Shown here one piece after another: positions 52,897 through 62,608 of a stretch of DNA of 64,000 bases (its first letter is position 1; every line of letters starts with the position of its first letter). The notes beneath the pieces were generated by a model that worked only from the letters and a program-made list of their open reading frames with translations, was not told the DNA's origin and did not search any database. The position numbers and the translations under genes were made by a program. The stretch comes from Parabacteroides sp. (GTDB lineage Bacteria; Bacteroidota; Bacteroidia; Bacteroidales; Tannerellaceae). The stretch spans positions 34,162-98,161 of the forward strand of contig JAGBDR010000034.1 in assembly GCA_017937385.1 (NCBI GenBank), given 5' to 3'.

Positions 52897-54447
52897 ATGA
52901 GATATATGAAAGGATTAGCGATAGCTTCTGTCGCGCTGGCTACCGTACTGACAAGTTGCGACATGGGGGATTTCGATGATTTGAACGTGAGCCCGAACAA
53001 GCCGGGCGAGGCGTACACATCCATGTTGTTCACCTATTCGGCAAGAAACGTGCGTAGTTTCACGATGAACTCATACGACTACGATCCCTGGATCCAGTTG
53101 CGTACGGGGTATCTTTCGGAAGCGAAGAACAACCAGTATGGCGGTATGACGACCACGACCTCTTACGGGACGTCCAATTATTACCGGTATATCATCAAGA
53201 ACCTGAACACCATCATCGAGATGAACGAAGATGAAACGAGCAAAAGCCAGGTGGCGGTCGTTTCGTTTGGCGACAACGCCAACCAGATCGCGGTGGCGAA
53301 AACGTTAAGGGCGTTTTTCTTCATGACGCTGACCGACATCTTGGGACCGTTGCCCTATTCGGAAGCGTTCAAAGGGGAGAGCGATGATATTTGGGAACCG
53401 AAGTTCGATTCGCAGGAGGATATTTATGCCGCTTTGGATGCGGACCTGCAGGATGCGTTCGGACGGTTTGACGTCTCCAAGTCGTTGAGCAATGCGGATA
53501 TCCTGTATAACGGGGATGTCTCGAAGTGGAAGAAGTTCAACGCGACGCTCCGCATGATGATGGCTATCAAGATGGCTGATGTGGATCCGGCCAACGGAAA
53601 GGCCCGTTTTGCCAGAGCTTACCAGGATGGCGGTATTGAACAGGTAGAAGATGGTTTCCATTATAAGTTCGACAGCAACAGTAGCGCGTATGCGTGGATG
53701 TATTACGTCGGCAACCTGAGCTATTCGGGACGCGGACTGAACTTCGTGCCGAACAAGGTCATCGTGGATGCGTTGAAGGAATATAAGGACCCGCGTATGT
53801 TCTCCTATTTTACGCTGAGCGGCTACCGGGGAACGGTTGAGGGAGATCCGGCAGACTTTGAGGCGTATCAGGGTGTCCCGTTCGGCTTGCCTACGAATGA
53901 TGCGGTTGTATCGGCTGCGAAAGGTTGTTGCAGTGTGGCGGCAAGCTATTGCGAACCGCAGGCGACTTATGGGGTGATTACCGCTGCGCGTACGTTGTTG
54001 GTCGAGGCGGAAGCGGCCGAGATGGGATGGATCGAAGCAGATCCGAAGGCTTTGTACGAGGCCGGTATCCGGGCTTCATTCGCCTTCCAGGCAACTTACC
54101 ATACGGCAGTTTCCGGTATAGAGGAATACTTGGCTTCCGACAAGGTGAAGCTTTCTTCCGATAAGGAGACGGCGATCAAGCAGATCGTGATGCAGCGTTT
54201 CCTTTCCGGTTTCCTGACCGACGGTATCGAGTCGTGGTCGGATTGGCGCCGCTTCAATATCCCGGTATTGCCGATTTATGAAGGACAGTCAGACAATGGC
54301 GTGGAGGTTTATCCGTACCGTTTATCCTATTCCGATACCGACAAGCAGTATAATGTCGCTAATTCGGATGAAGCGATCAAGAAATATCTCAACGGCCAAG
54401 ACAGCATGTGGGAACGTGTATGGTGGGATGTAAAAGACAATAAATAG
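52897..54447 (+). CDS. SusD/RagB-family nutrient-binding lipoprotein
   Basis: From the ATG at 52897 the product has 516 residues. A lipoprotein signal (LATVLTSC, Cys21) is followed by DMGDFDDLN, an acidic surface-export signal, and then the helical TPR-like SusD fold (NNQYGGMTTTTSYGTSNYYRYIIKNLNTIIEMNE, TLRAFFFMTLTDILGPLPYSEAF, FNATLRMMMAIKMADVDP). Details fit the SusD-like_2 type. An AAGGAG sequence at 52881-52886 is a rare Shine-Dalgarno-like site for this phylum and supports this ATG over the TTG at 52891. The gene follows susC by 30 bp and ends at a strong terminator. Confidence 0.94.
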   Translation: MRYMKGLAIASVALATVLTSCDMGDFDDLNVSPNKPGEAYTSMLFTYSARNVRSFTMNSYDYDPWIQLRTGYLSEAKNNQYGGMTTTTSYGTSNYYRYIIKNLNTIIEMNEDETSKSQVAVVSFGDNANQIAVAKTLRAFFFMTLTDILGPLPYSEAFKGESDDIWEPKFDSQEDIYAALDADLQDAFGRFDVSKSLSNADILYNGDVSKWKKFNATLRMMMAIKMADVDPANGKARFARAYQDGGIEQVEDGFHYKFDSNSSAYAWMYYVGNLSYSGRGLNFVPNKVIVDALKEYKDPRMFSYFTLSGYRGTVEGDPADFEAYQGVPFGLPTNDAVVSAAKGCCSVAASYCEPQATYGVITAARTLLVEAEAAEMGWIEADPKALYEAGIRASFAFQATYHTAVSGIEEYLASDKVKLSSDKETAIKQIVMQRFLSGFLTDGIESWSDWRRFNIPVLPIYEGQSDNGVEVYPYRLSYSDTDKQYNVANSDEAIKKYLNGQDSMWERVWWDVKDNK

Positions 54448-54510
54448 ACACGGATACTTTGTTGACTTCGTTACTGGCAGAGAAAACTATTTTACACGAA
54501 CTGTGAGAAG

Positions 54511-54556
54511 ACATGGGGTACTGTTCCGAAAGGAATGTACTCCATGTTTGTTTTTA
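54511..54556 (+). terminator. strong intrinsic terminator of the SusCD operon
   Basis: ACATGGGGTAC (from 54511) pairs with GTACTCCATGT (to 54547), continuing into GTTCC/GGAAT around a GAAA tetraloop, and is followed by TTGTTTTTA. It lies between convergent operons. Confidence 0.9.
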
Positions 54557-54588
54557 CAGGCAAGTCATCTTGCGCATTTGTTGTTGCG

Positions 54589-57500
54589 TCAGGCTTTCTT
54601 GTCTTGTCTTCTCAACGTGAAAATCGGCAGATAAAGGAAAATTCCCAAGATGGACATGACTAATCCGCCGATGGTTCCGGCGGCAAGCGGGAACCAGAAC
54701 GCTTCTTTGTCCGGGCCCAACATGAACGGGATGAAGCCTAAAATAGTCGAGACGACCGTCAGGAAAATGGGGGTGATCTTGGCATTCCAGGCTTTCATGT
54801 AGGCTTTGTAGGGCGGCATCAGCGGTTTGCGCAGCCGGATTTGGTTATACTCGTTCAGAATGTAGATGCTTGCGTTGACGGTTATACCGCACAGCAGGAC
54901 GAATGAGGCGAATCCGCCCTGGTCGAAGTTCAGTTTGAACCAGTAGAACGTGAGGAATACGCCGATGTAGGAGATCGGTATCACGAAGATAACGGCCAGC
55001 GGCTGTTTCAGCGAATTGAAGAGGATGCTGGTGGTGAAAAAGATAATGACGATGATCAACAGCAGCAACAGGTATTGCCGGTTGTCCTTTTTGTCCCAGT
55101 ACCAGTAGGCTCTTTCCGATTTGGCCGTATAGCCCATCGGCAGTATGGCGTTGATCTCTTCCAGGTCACGTTCCTGTAGCTTGTTTCCCTGGTTGGAGGC
55201 CCCGATATATTCGTATTGCAGGCAGAGGCGGTATTGCTGGTTTACCTTGCAGACTTTCTGTGGCATCTGTCCTCTCTCGACGCTTGCCAGTTCAGCCAGT
55301 TTGTAGGACTTCTTGCCGATAGTCTGCGGGATGTACTGCATGCTCCACACGTCATATTCGTGCGACTGGCGGGAGGAGAGTTTCAGTTTCTCCGTCTCTT
55401 CGTCCACGACGATCGTTCCGGCGTAGATGTCTTTTCCGAAAACGGGGTTGATGGAGGAGAAGAGCTCAATCGGCTGTATGTTTTCCTGGGCCAGTCGGGC
55501 TTTGTTGAGGTTGAAATAGAACTCCTGGTAGTCGTCTTTCCACCACGAGAATTCCGAGTTGATCAGTACCTCCTTGATGCGGCGGTGGGTGAGCAGCTTG
55601 GCTTTCAACCGTTCGGCCCATTCGTAGAGTTCGTCATAATTGTAGCCGTACATCTCGATGCGGAAAGAGCCGGCCCCTTCACGCACGTCGTTGCTGAATC
55701 CCTGGTCCTGCAAGCCGTAGACTTGCCAGCTTCCGCCTCCTAATTCGAGTGCCTTGCTGATGATTTTGCTTTTCAAGACGTAGGGGAAACCGCTCCGTTC
55801 GCTCTCTTTCGTGAAGTAGATACGGATTCCGGCCTGGCGGGCACTGTAGACGTTGGTCTGGAATTGACGTATCTCTTTGAAGGTGCTCAGGTAGGCTTCC
55901 ATCCGGCTCATCAGGTTGTTCATCTGTGGCAGGGTCGTCCCGTTGGGCAATGACGCGCTGACCGAGAGGACGGTCTCTTCGTTGCGGGTGAAGTAGCTGC
56001 CTTCGTAGACTTTCTGGACGAAAAGGCGTAAGGTACCGCCCAACGCCTTTTCGACGATGGGTTTGATTTTCTCCTTATACGTTTCGTTGGAGGCGAATTT
56101 ATTGTACTTCTCGATCAGCAAGGAGTCGGTAGCCGTGTAGACCTTCTTTTTGTCCTTTGTGTCGTATTCTATCTTTTCCGGCAACAGGAAAACCGGGATG
56201 CCGAAAGCTAACAGCAGTAGGAAGCAGGCCAGCTTCTTCCATCTGCACAGGAAGCGGATCTGCCGTTGGTAATACCGGTTGTAATGGACCGGAAAACGTT
56301 TGAGGAACCGGCTGACCCCTCTTCTGATCCGGCTGGCCCGTGTCTGCCGTACCGTTTTTCCGGCGTTTTTCTTTTTCCCGCTTTTCTTCCATTCTAAGTT
56401 CATCTTGTCGATCAGGGCGGGAACTAAGAAGAGCGCAATCAACAGGGAAACCCCTAAGTTGATGATGACGACCGCCGCAAAGTCTTGCAGGTTGAGGCGT
56501 ATCTTTTCGTCCAAGAAGAAGATGATGACCAGTGCGCCCATCGTAGTCAGCGTGGCTGTCAGGATGGAGAGGATGGCTTTCCGGTCGTGGCGGTTCCGGA
56601 TGTGTTCCGTCATGACGATCGTGTTGTCGATCACGAGGCTGAGCGAGATCGTGATACCGGCCAGCGAGTAAAGTTGCATTTCCAGCCCTAACAGATAGTA
56701 GAGGATGACCGCTATGCAGAGGTTGATCGAGAGGCTGATGATGATCAGCAACAGGTATTTTAGCTCGCGCGTGATCAGTAGGACGAAAACCAGCAGGATC
56801 AGGACGGTCAGCCCTGTACGGACATAGATCTTGTTCAGCTCGTCCTGGATGAATTCGGTCGCGTCATAGCTGGTATGTATTTCATAGCCGGACGGAAGCA
56901 GGGTGCGGATGTGTTCCATTTCTGCTTTTACCCGTTTGGCAAGCTCCAGCTGGTTTGCCGTCTCTTCGGCGCGGATGGATAGGTAGATGGAGTTCAGCCC
57001 GTTGATACGGTAGTAGCTTTGGGGCGCCTCCTCCTGGCGGGTGACTTTGAGTAGTTGGTCTAAGCGGATCAGCTTGCCGTCTTTGTTCTGGACGGTGATG
57101 AGCGACGGGTTGAATCCGTTTTGCTCGTTTTCGGGGATTAGGGCGAGGCGTATCCATTGGCTGCATTGTTCTCCTTGGCGTGAGGTCGCCAACTGGGTTT
57201 CCACGTTGCCGGTCCCTAAGAATTCTTTTTGATAATGCTGGCTGATTGCTTTCTGTATGTCCGAAATGCTGATGCCTAACGCCACCAGTTGGCGGTTGTC
57301 GTACTCTAACCGCCATTCCATCGGGGTAGCACCGCTGACATCGATGCGGTAGATACCGGGAATCCCGCTGAGGCGGGGTTTTATCTGGTCTTCGGCAAAA
57401 CGTTGTATGAATATGGGCGTGGCTGCCGCGTTCAGCGTGTAGCTCATGAATGGACGTGCTTCCTTGTCGTCCGGCCGGCTCATTTCCAACACCGGGTAGC

Positions 57501-57864
57501 TCAGCTCGTCCGGCAGGCTGGGCCATGTCTGGCGGATGATGGTCGACGCTTCGAAGCGGGCGGCGTCGGTATTGGTATGTTTGTCCAGTTCGAGCGTGAC
57601 GTAGCCCCATCCGTTGCCGGAGGTAGATTTGATCTCCTTGATTCCCTTGATGCGTGCCAGCATCGCTTCGAGGCGTGAGGTCACCTCCATTTCGATCACG
57701 CGGGCCGAGTTGCCCGGCATGTTATAGCGGATGGTCAGCTGCGGGAGCGTACGCGACGGCGACAGCTTGATCGGCAGCAATGGTATAAAGGCGATTCCCG
57801 CCAGCGCCACGCAGAGGAAGGTGACGATGATGGTGAAAGAGGATATTTTAGGAGATGCGCTCAT
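54589..57864 (-). CDS. RND efflux permease (second RND subunit of the operon)
   Basis: The 1091-residue inner-membrane protein has the RND layout: one N-terminal helix, a large periplasmic porter loop, six helices, a short cytoplasmic basic linker (KKSGKKKNAGKTVRQTRASRIRRG), a second periplasmic loop and five more helices. TM4 carries one Asp in SLVIDNTIVMTEHIR. The TM10 region (GITVNASIYILNEYNQIR) lacks the Lys of AcrB. It probably exports drugs, bile acids, metals or metabolites with the MFP and TolC-like proteins of the operon; the substrate is not evident. It is the last gene, 13 bp after the OMF gene. Confidence 0.9.
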   Translation of the reverse strand: MSASPKISSFTIIVTFLCVALAGIAFIPLLPIKLSPSRTLPQLTIRYNMPGNSARVIEMEVTSRLEAMLARIKGIKEIKSTSGNGWGYVTLELDKHTNTDAARFEASTIIRQTWPSLPDELSYPVLEMSRPDDKEARPFMSYTLNAAATPIFIQRFAEDQIKPRLSGIPGIYRIDVSGATPMEWRLEYDNRQLVALGISISDIQKAISQHYQKEFLGTGNVETQLATSRQGEQCSQWIRLALIPENEQNGFNPSLITVQNKDGKLIRLDQLLKVTRQEEAPQSYYRINGLNSIYLSIRAEETANQLELAKRVKAEMEHIRTLLPSGYEIHTSYDATEFIQDELNKIYVRTGLTVLILLVFVLLITRELKYLLLIIISLSINLCIAVILYYLLGLEMQLYSLAGITISLSLVIDNTIVMTEHIRNRHDRKAILSILTATLTTMGALVIIFFLDEKIRLNLQDFAAVVIINLGVSLLIALFLVPALIDKMNLEWKKSGKKKNAGKTVRQTRASRIRRGVSRFLKRFPVHYNRYYQRQIRFLCRWKKLACFLLLLAFGIPVFLLPEKIEYDTKDKKKVYTATDSLLIEKYNKFASNETYKEKIKPIVEKALGGTLRLFVQKVYEGSYFTRNEETVLSVSASLPNGTTLPQMNNLMSRMEAYLSTFKEIRQFQTNVYSARQAGIRIYFTKESERSGFPYVLKSKIISKALELGGGSWQVYGLQDQGFSNDVREGAGSFRIEMYGYNYDELYEWAERLKAKLLTHRRIKEVLINSEFSWWKDDYQEFYFNLNKARLAQENIQPIELFSSINPVFGKDIYAGTIVVDEETEKLKLSSRQSHEYDVWSMQYIPQTIGKKSYKLAELASVERGQMPQKVCKVNQQYRLCLQYEYIGASNQGNKLQERDLEEINAILPMGYTAKSERAYWYWDKKDNRQYLLLLLIIVIIFFTTSILFNSLKQPLAVIFVIPISYIGVFLTFYWFKLNFDQGGFASFVLLCGITVNASIYILNEYNQIRLRKPLMPPYKAYMKAWNAKITPIFLTVVSTILGFIPFMLGPDKEAFWFPLAAGTIGGLVMSILGIFLYLPIFTLRRQDKKA

Positions 57865-57877
57865 GATTCATTTGGGG

Positions 57878-59365
57878 TTATAATCCGTACTTATAATCGA
57901 ACTCGTCCGAAAGAGAAACGCCCGTTTCAAAGTCATGCAACGTCAGTTTGCGGATTTTGTAGTAACTCAGCCAGTAATTCTTCAGAGCCGATATGTAGTT
58001 CCGCTGTGCCTCCTGCTGGCGGTTCAGTGAAAGGGTGAGGCTGTTGATGTCGGCCTTTCCGATCATGAAGCGTTGCTTGGTTTCGCCGTAGGCTGTCTCT
58101 GCCAGGTCTACCGCTTCTTCGGCACTCCCGATCAGGGCTTGCTGGATATTGAAGTCGCCGACCGTCATGATGACATCTTCTTCGACCGTCAGTTCTTTTT
58201 GTTTGGCAGACGTTTCCGTGACCAACAGGTTGTTCTTGGCGATGTTATGTTTCCCTTTCCGCACGCCCCAGTCCACTAACGGGATCGAGACGGACAGGGA
58301 GACGATCTCCTGTTGTTGCAGGTTTTTGTAGGCGTCCTGCAGGTTCTTGGACACTTGGTTGAAACCGACGCTGGCGTTGATCTTCGCGTTGAACATCGCC
58401 TCTTTCTTGGTCTTGTCTACCTGTTGCTGGGCTTCCAGTATCTGTTGTTTCAGGTCGAGGAAGGTCGGGTTGTTGGCACGTGCCAGTTCGAGTGCCTTGT
58501 CGACCGAGATTTCCATATCGCGCGGACGGCTTGGAAGACGCAGATGTATTTCCGTGTTCTTGTCGAAATTCAGGTAGGAAGCGAGGCTGAACATGGCGCG
58601 TTTCAAAGCGATTTCGGCATTTTTCAAAGTGTTGCGTGCATTCACGGCATCCAGTTTCAGCGTCAACAGGTCCGCTTGGCTGATGGAAGCGATCTTATGC
58701 CGTTCCTGCCCGGTCCGGTAGAGTGTGTCGGTCGTGGCGACGTTGTCTTTTGCCAGGTCATATTCCACCTGTGCCATCGCCAGGTCGAAGAAATAGGTGG
58801 TCGCCTGTTCGCTCATCTGTTCTACATTATATAAAAGCTCTTTCTTGACCTTTTCGTATTTCAGCGGTTCGATCTTGCGTTGCCATTTGAACGCATTGTA
58901 GCCCAACAACGACTGCTGGTAGCCGAGGCGGATGGGGACGGTCGAGAACTGGTTATACGTTTCGGAACCGAAGTAACGCATATAGTCCAGGTCCGTATCC
59001 AAATAGAACGTACCGCCCAAAAGGTCGAAATTCTGTTCGATTTCCAATTGGGCGCCGGCATAGAACCGTTGTTGCTTCCTGTAGACATCGATGTCGGCCT
59101 CCGAGTCGTACCGTTGGGTGAAATACCGCTGGTATTGTGCCGGTGTCAGATCCAGGGTAAGACTCGGCAGACGGCCGGCCTTGTAGGTCCGGTATTCCCA
59201 GTATCCGGCCAGGTACATATTCTTGTACCGGAAAGCATCCAGCGAACTGTCTGCCGCCAGCGTAATGGTCCGTTCCAGCGTCAGCGTCAATTGCGCCTTC
59301 ACACCGAACGCGCATACAAGCATCAACAATGTGATTATATATCTGTAAATGATTTTTCTATCCAT
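57878..59365 (-). CDS. TolC-family outer-membrane efflux protein
   Basis: From the ATG at 59365 the product has 495 residues with a signal peptide (IIYRYIITLLMLVCAFGVKAQ) and two repeated long-helix halves typical of OEP/TolC channels (LALARANNPTFLDLKQQILEAQQQVDKTKKEAMFNAKINASVGF and AVDLAETAYGETKQRFMIGKADINSLTLSLNRQQEAQRNYISALKNYWLSYYKIRKLTLHDF). It forms the exit duct for the RND pumps on either side. Its place between two RND genes is unusual; the common order is MFP-RND-OMF. A TTG at 59374 would add three residues. Confidence 0.93.
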   Translation of the reverse strand: MDRKIIYRYIITLLMLVCAFGVKAQLTLTLERTITLAADSSLDAFRYKNMYLAGYWEYRTYKAGRLPSLTLDLTPAQYQRYFTQRYDSEADIDVYRKQQRFYAGAQLEIEQNFDLLGGTFYLDTDLDYMRYFGSETYNQFSTVPIRLGYQQSLLGYNAFKWQRKIEPLKYEKVKKELLYNVEQMSEQATTYFFDLAMAQVEYDLAKDNVATTDTLYRTGQERHKIASISQADLLTLKLDAVNARNTLKNAEIALKRAMFSLASYLNFDKNTEIHLRLPSRPRDMEISVDKALELARANNPTFLDLKQQILEAQQQVDKTKKEAMFNAKINASVGFNQVSKNLQDAYKNLQQQEIVSLSVSIPLVDWGVRKGKHNIAKNNLLVTETSAKQKELTVEEDVIMTVGDFNIQQALIGSAEEAVDLAETAYGETKQRFMIGKADINSLTLSLNRQQEAQRNYISALKNYWLSYYKIRKLTLHDFETGVSLSDEFDYKYGL

Positions 59366-59384
59366 AACTTTCAACTTTCTATTT

Positions 59385-62300
59385 TTAACTCTTTCGATAA
59401 ATGAACCAATACACTAACGGGATGACGAAAAGGCTGACTGCCGTACCGATCAGCATGGCCGAGATCATGGCGATGGAGAGCGGCTTTTGCAGTTCGCTAC
59501 CCATGTCGAAGGTGAAAAGCAACGGGACCATGCCGAATATGGTTGTCAAGGAGGTCATGATGATCGGGCGCAAGCGTCTCCGGCCGGCCTCATGTATGGC
59601 ATTCATCAGCGGGACTCCCTCTTTGCGGAGCTCGTTGATGGCATCCAGCTTCAGGATGGAGTCGTTGATGATGATACCGCAGGTCACGACGATACCGATG
59701 GCACTCATCAGGTTCATCGTGTGGCCGCATATCCACAACACCAACAGGGAGGCGGCCACGTCGATCGGTATCTCCAGCAACACGATGAACGGCTGCAGGA
59801 AACTTTCGAACTGGGCGGCCAGGATGAAGTACATCAGCAGGATCGAGATGAACAGGATCACGACCAGCTCGTTCAGCATTTGCCGGTTGGAGAAGAAGCT
59901 GCCCGAAAAGTCGATGTCCCAGTCGGCTTCGACCTCCTTTTTCACTTTCGCCATCAACTGTTCAGGATGGCTTACGTCATAGAAGCTGAACGGGATGTAT
60001 TCGCCGTTCTTCCCTGCCGTGATCGTTTTCAGGTCCTCTCCCGGAACGACACGGACCAGCGATTGCAACGGGATGTACCGCACGTTGCCTTCCGCATCGG
60101 GAATCGTGCTCACCAAGGTTTGCTGCAAGACCTCGTTTACCGTTTGCCCTTCTCCCGCCAAAGCGATCGGCAGGTATTGCTGGTAGGAGCGGAGCGTCGC
60201 AACCTCGTTCTCCTTGAATGCCGTTTTCAGCAGCCGGTAGACCTCGTTGTAGTTGACGTTGTAAAGCAACAGTTTCTGCCGGTCTATCGTGATGTTCAAC
60301 TGGTTGTCGAACGCCGTGCCGACGGGTGTCAGCCCTGTTTGCTCCTCTATCTGTTGCTCAAGCTTGTGCAGGACGGAGGCTTCCGGCGCTTCGGTCTTGT
60401 TGCGGGTGTACAATTCGGCGACGACATCGGCCTCGCCCGTCACAAACAATTTCTCGAATACCGTTTCGGGCGGCGAGAAAGAGATTACGGCTGTCGGGTA
60501 ATGCGTCTTGAACCATTTCTCCACCGATTTTTGCAAAGGGGCGATCCCGTCCGGTTTCTCCGTCTTGAAATACAGTTCGCTTTCGGAAACCGACATTTCG
60601 CGGTCCCGGTTCAACAGGAATTGCTGTTGGCCGACGTAGGCCGTATGTTCTTGCACCTGATTACCGATCGAGGCGAACAGCCGGCCGACGCGGGCCTGGT
60701 TTTCACCGACATGGATGTTTTCGTTCCATTCCACATGGGCGATCAGCTCGTTCTGGTCGATTTCCGGCATACGGCTTTTGGGAATCTCGTAGAACAGGAA
60801 AGCACAAAGCGGAAGCGTAACGGCAATGCCTATCAGGCTCGCCGTTTTGTGGCGGAACACGAAATCCACTCCCGCGTCATAGAAACGGTCCAGCGTATGT
60901 TCCTTCACCAAATTGTTGATCCGTAGGTTGATCCCTTTGTGCTTGAGGTCCGGGATGCTGTAGACCAGTTTGTAGAGCACCGGCAGCAACATGATCCCCG
61001 TGAAATAGGAAACCAATAGCCCGACAGTGACGGCAAATGCCTGGTCGAAGAAGATCGCCCCCGCTATTCCGCTCATGAACACGAGCGGGACAAACACGGC
61101 AATCGTGGTGAATGTGGAACTTAACATCGGCGTGATGACCTCGGTCGTCCCTTTGCTGCAAGCCTCTTCCAACGAATCTCCGCGTGCCCTGTATTGGGTG
61201 ATGTTTTCCGTTACGATAATCGCACTGTCGATCATCATACCCAACGCCAGGATCAAACCGGAGATAGAGATGATGTTCAGCGACATCTTGCAGAGGTAGA
61301 AGAACAGGAAGCTGATGATCAGGCTCACCACCATGCTTAAACCGATTACGATCGGGCTCTTGATGTCTCCCAAGAACAGGATGGCCACGATGCAGATGAA
61401 CAGGAAACCCAACGACAGGTTCTGCTTCAGGTTCGAGATGGTGTAATCCAGGAGTTCCGTCTGGTTGCGGCTGATGCTGAAGTCGATGTCCGGATAGACG
61501 GTCGCAAAATAGTCGGTCACTTCCTGCAACGCCTCCTTCATGTTGTCCATGTTTTCATCCGCCTGTTTGATTACGGCGAGTGTCACCGCCCGTTTCCCGT
61601 TGGAGAGGGACACTCCGGTCTCTTTCTCCGGCACGACGGAGATACGCGCCAGGTCTTTCAGTTGGAAGATATGGTCGTTTTTCCGGATATAGATGTTCTC
61701 GACATCCTCCGGTGTGCGCAGCAAAGTCGAGAACTTGATGTTATACTCGTAGTAGCCGTCGCGCACGGTCATGCTGCCCGGTTCGATGTTGTTGGAGGCC
61801 AGTGCCGCTTCCAGGTCGTCGAGCGTGATCTCCGACATTTTCAGCAATTTCATGTCCGGGACAATCTGCAACTGCCGTTTCAGCACGCCTGTCACGTCAA
61901 CCATCGCCACTTCGGGCAACTGTTCGATCCGGCGTTTGATCACGGTTTCGGCAAACTGGCAAAGGTCGAGGAAAGCGGAACCGCTTTCCAATTGAGAATT
62001 GACAATTGACAATTGAGAATTTTGGGGGGCCTGTGAATGGGCCGCATCCTGTGAATGAGATGTATTCTTTAAATTGTCAATTGTCAATTGTCCATTGTCA
62101 ATTGCCTTGAGCGTTAGGTTTAGGCAAAACACCGGGATATCGGTGGCGCTGGCTTTGATGACGCGCGGGCGTTCTACTTCACGCGGCAGGTAGTTCATGG
62201 CTGCGTCTATCTTTTCGTTGACTTCGATGAAAGCCAGGTCCGTATTGGTCCCGAAATCGAAGTTGAGGCGTATGATGGCGGCCCCGTCGCGTGTCTCGCT

Positions 62301-62537
62301 ATGGATGTCGCGCAGGTTGGCTACTTGCATCAGTTGTTGGCGGATGGTTTTGACCACCGTGTTTTCCAGTTCGCGTGCCGAAGCGTTCTGGCCGGACACC
62401 TGTACGGTGATTTCCGGGATGGCGATATCCGGCAACAACGACACCGGGATGGTGAAGTAAGTAACCAGTCCCACGATAAAGCAAGCTGTAAAAGCCATCA
62501 ATACCGCGATCGGGCGTTGGAGTAGGAATTTAATCAT
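59385..62537 (-). CDS. RND efflux permease (first RND subunit) with repeat-encoded insertion
   Basis: The 1050-residue protein shows AcrB-type architecture, from MIKFLLQRPIAVLMAFTACFIVGLVTYFTIPVSLLPD through the TM4 motif GMMIDSAIIVTENI to TM10-11 GIIINDSILKLDAINELRKEGV and RLRPIIMTSLTTIFGMVP. One Asp in TM4 is present; the AcrB-type Lys in TM10 is not. Residues about 145-185 of the porter domain ([11 protein letters not shown]...SQLSIVNSQLE) are translated from two inverted TCAATTG heptamer arrays plus a Ser/Gln-rich spacer, and have no counterpart in the family. It lies 63 bp after the MFP gene and 19 bp before the OMF gene. Confidence 0.93.
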   Translation of the reverse strand: MIKFLLQRPIAVLMAFTACFIVGLVTYFTIPVSLLPDIAIPEITVQVSGQNASARELENTVVKTIRQQLMQVANLRDIHSETRDGAAIIRLNFDFGTNTDLAFIEVNEKIDAAMNYLPREVERPRVIKASATDIPVFCLNLTLKAIDNGQLTIDNLKNTSHSQDAAHSQAPQNSQLSIVNSQLESGSAFLDLCQFAETVIKRRIEQLPEVAMVDVTGVLKRQLQIVPDMKLLKMSEITLDDLEAALASNNIEPGSMTVRDGYYEYNIKFSTLLRTPEDVENIYIRKNDHIFQLKDLARISVVPEKETGVSLSNGKRAVTLAVIKQADENMDNMKEALQEVTDYFATVYPDIDFSISRNQTELLDYTISNLKQNLSLGFLFICIVAILFLGDIKSPIVIGLSMVVSLIISFLFFYLCKMSLNIISISGLILALGMMIDSAIIVTENITQYRARGDSLEEACSKGTTEVITPMLSSTFTTIAVFVPLVFMSGIAGAIFFDQAFAVTVGLLVSYFTGIMLLPVLYKLVYSIPDLKHKGINLRINNLVKEHTLDRFYDAGVDFVFRHKTASLIGIAVTLPLCAFLFYEIPKSRMPEIDQNELIAHVEWNENIHVGENQARVGRLFASIGNQVQEHTAYVGQQQFLLNRDREMSVSESELYFKTEKPDGIAPLQKSVEKWFKTHYPTAVISFSPPETVFEKLFVTGEADVVAELYTRNKTEAPEASVLHKLEQQIEEQTGLTPVGTAFDNQLNITIDRQKLLLYNVNYNEVYRLLKTAFKENEVATLRSYQQYLPIALAGEGQTVNEVLQQTLVSTIPDAEGNVRYIPLQSLVRVVPGEDLKTITAGKNGEYIPFSFYDVSHPEQLMAKVKKEVEADWDIDFSGSFFSNRQMLNELVVILFISILLMYFILAAQFESFLQPFIVLLEIPIDVAASLLVLWICGHTMNLMSAIGIVVTCGIIINDSILKLDAINELRKEGVPLMNAIHEAGRRRLRPIIMTSLTTIFGMVPLLFTFDMGSELQKPLSIAMISAMLIGTAVSLFVIPLVYWFIYRKS
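61986..62106. repeat. two inverted heptamer arrays inside an RND pump gene
   Basis: Arrays at about 61986-62018 and 62072-62106 are in opposite orientation inside the coding sequence. In the orientation that would normally give TGA, a TCCATTG variant unit replaces the stop by GGA, so the frame stays open. Confidence 0.8.
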
Positions 62538-62578
62538 TACATTAGAAATTAAGCATGAAAGAATGAAAAAATGAAAAC

Positions 62579-62608
62579 ATCAATTGTCCATTGTCCATTG
62601 TCAATTCT
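62579..62608. repeat. heptamer array between the MFP and RND genes
   Basis: About four TCAATTG/TCCATTG units. The array supplies the TGA stop of the MFP gene (62601-62603, minus strand). Confidence 0.7.

Noticed and set aside
59487-60926. 479-codon open frame opposite an RND gene
   Set aside because: Antisense shadow rich in Arg/Gln/His without hydrophobic core or domain signature.
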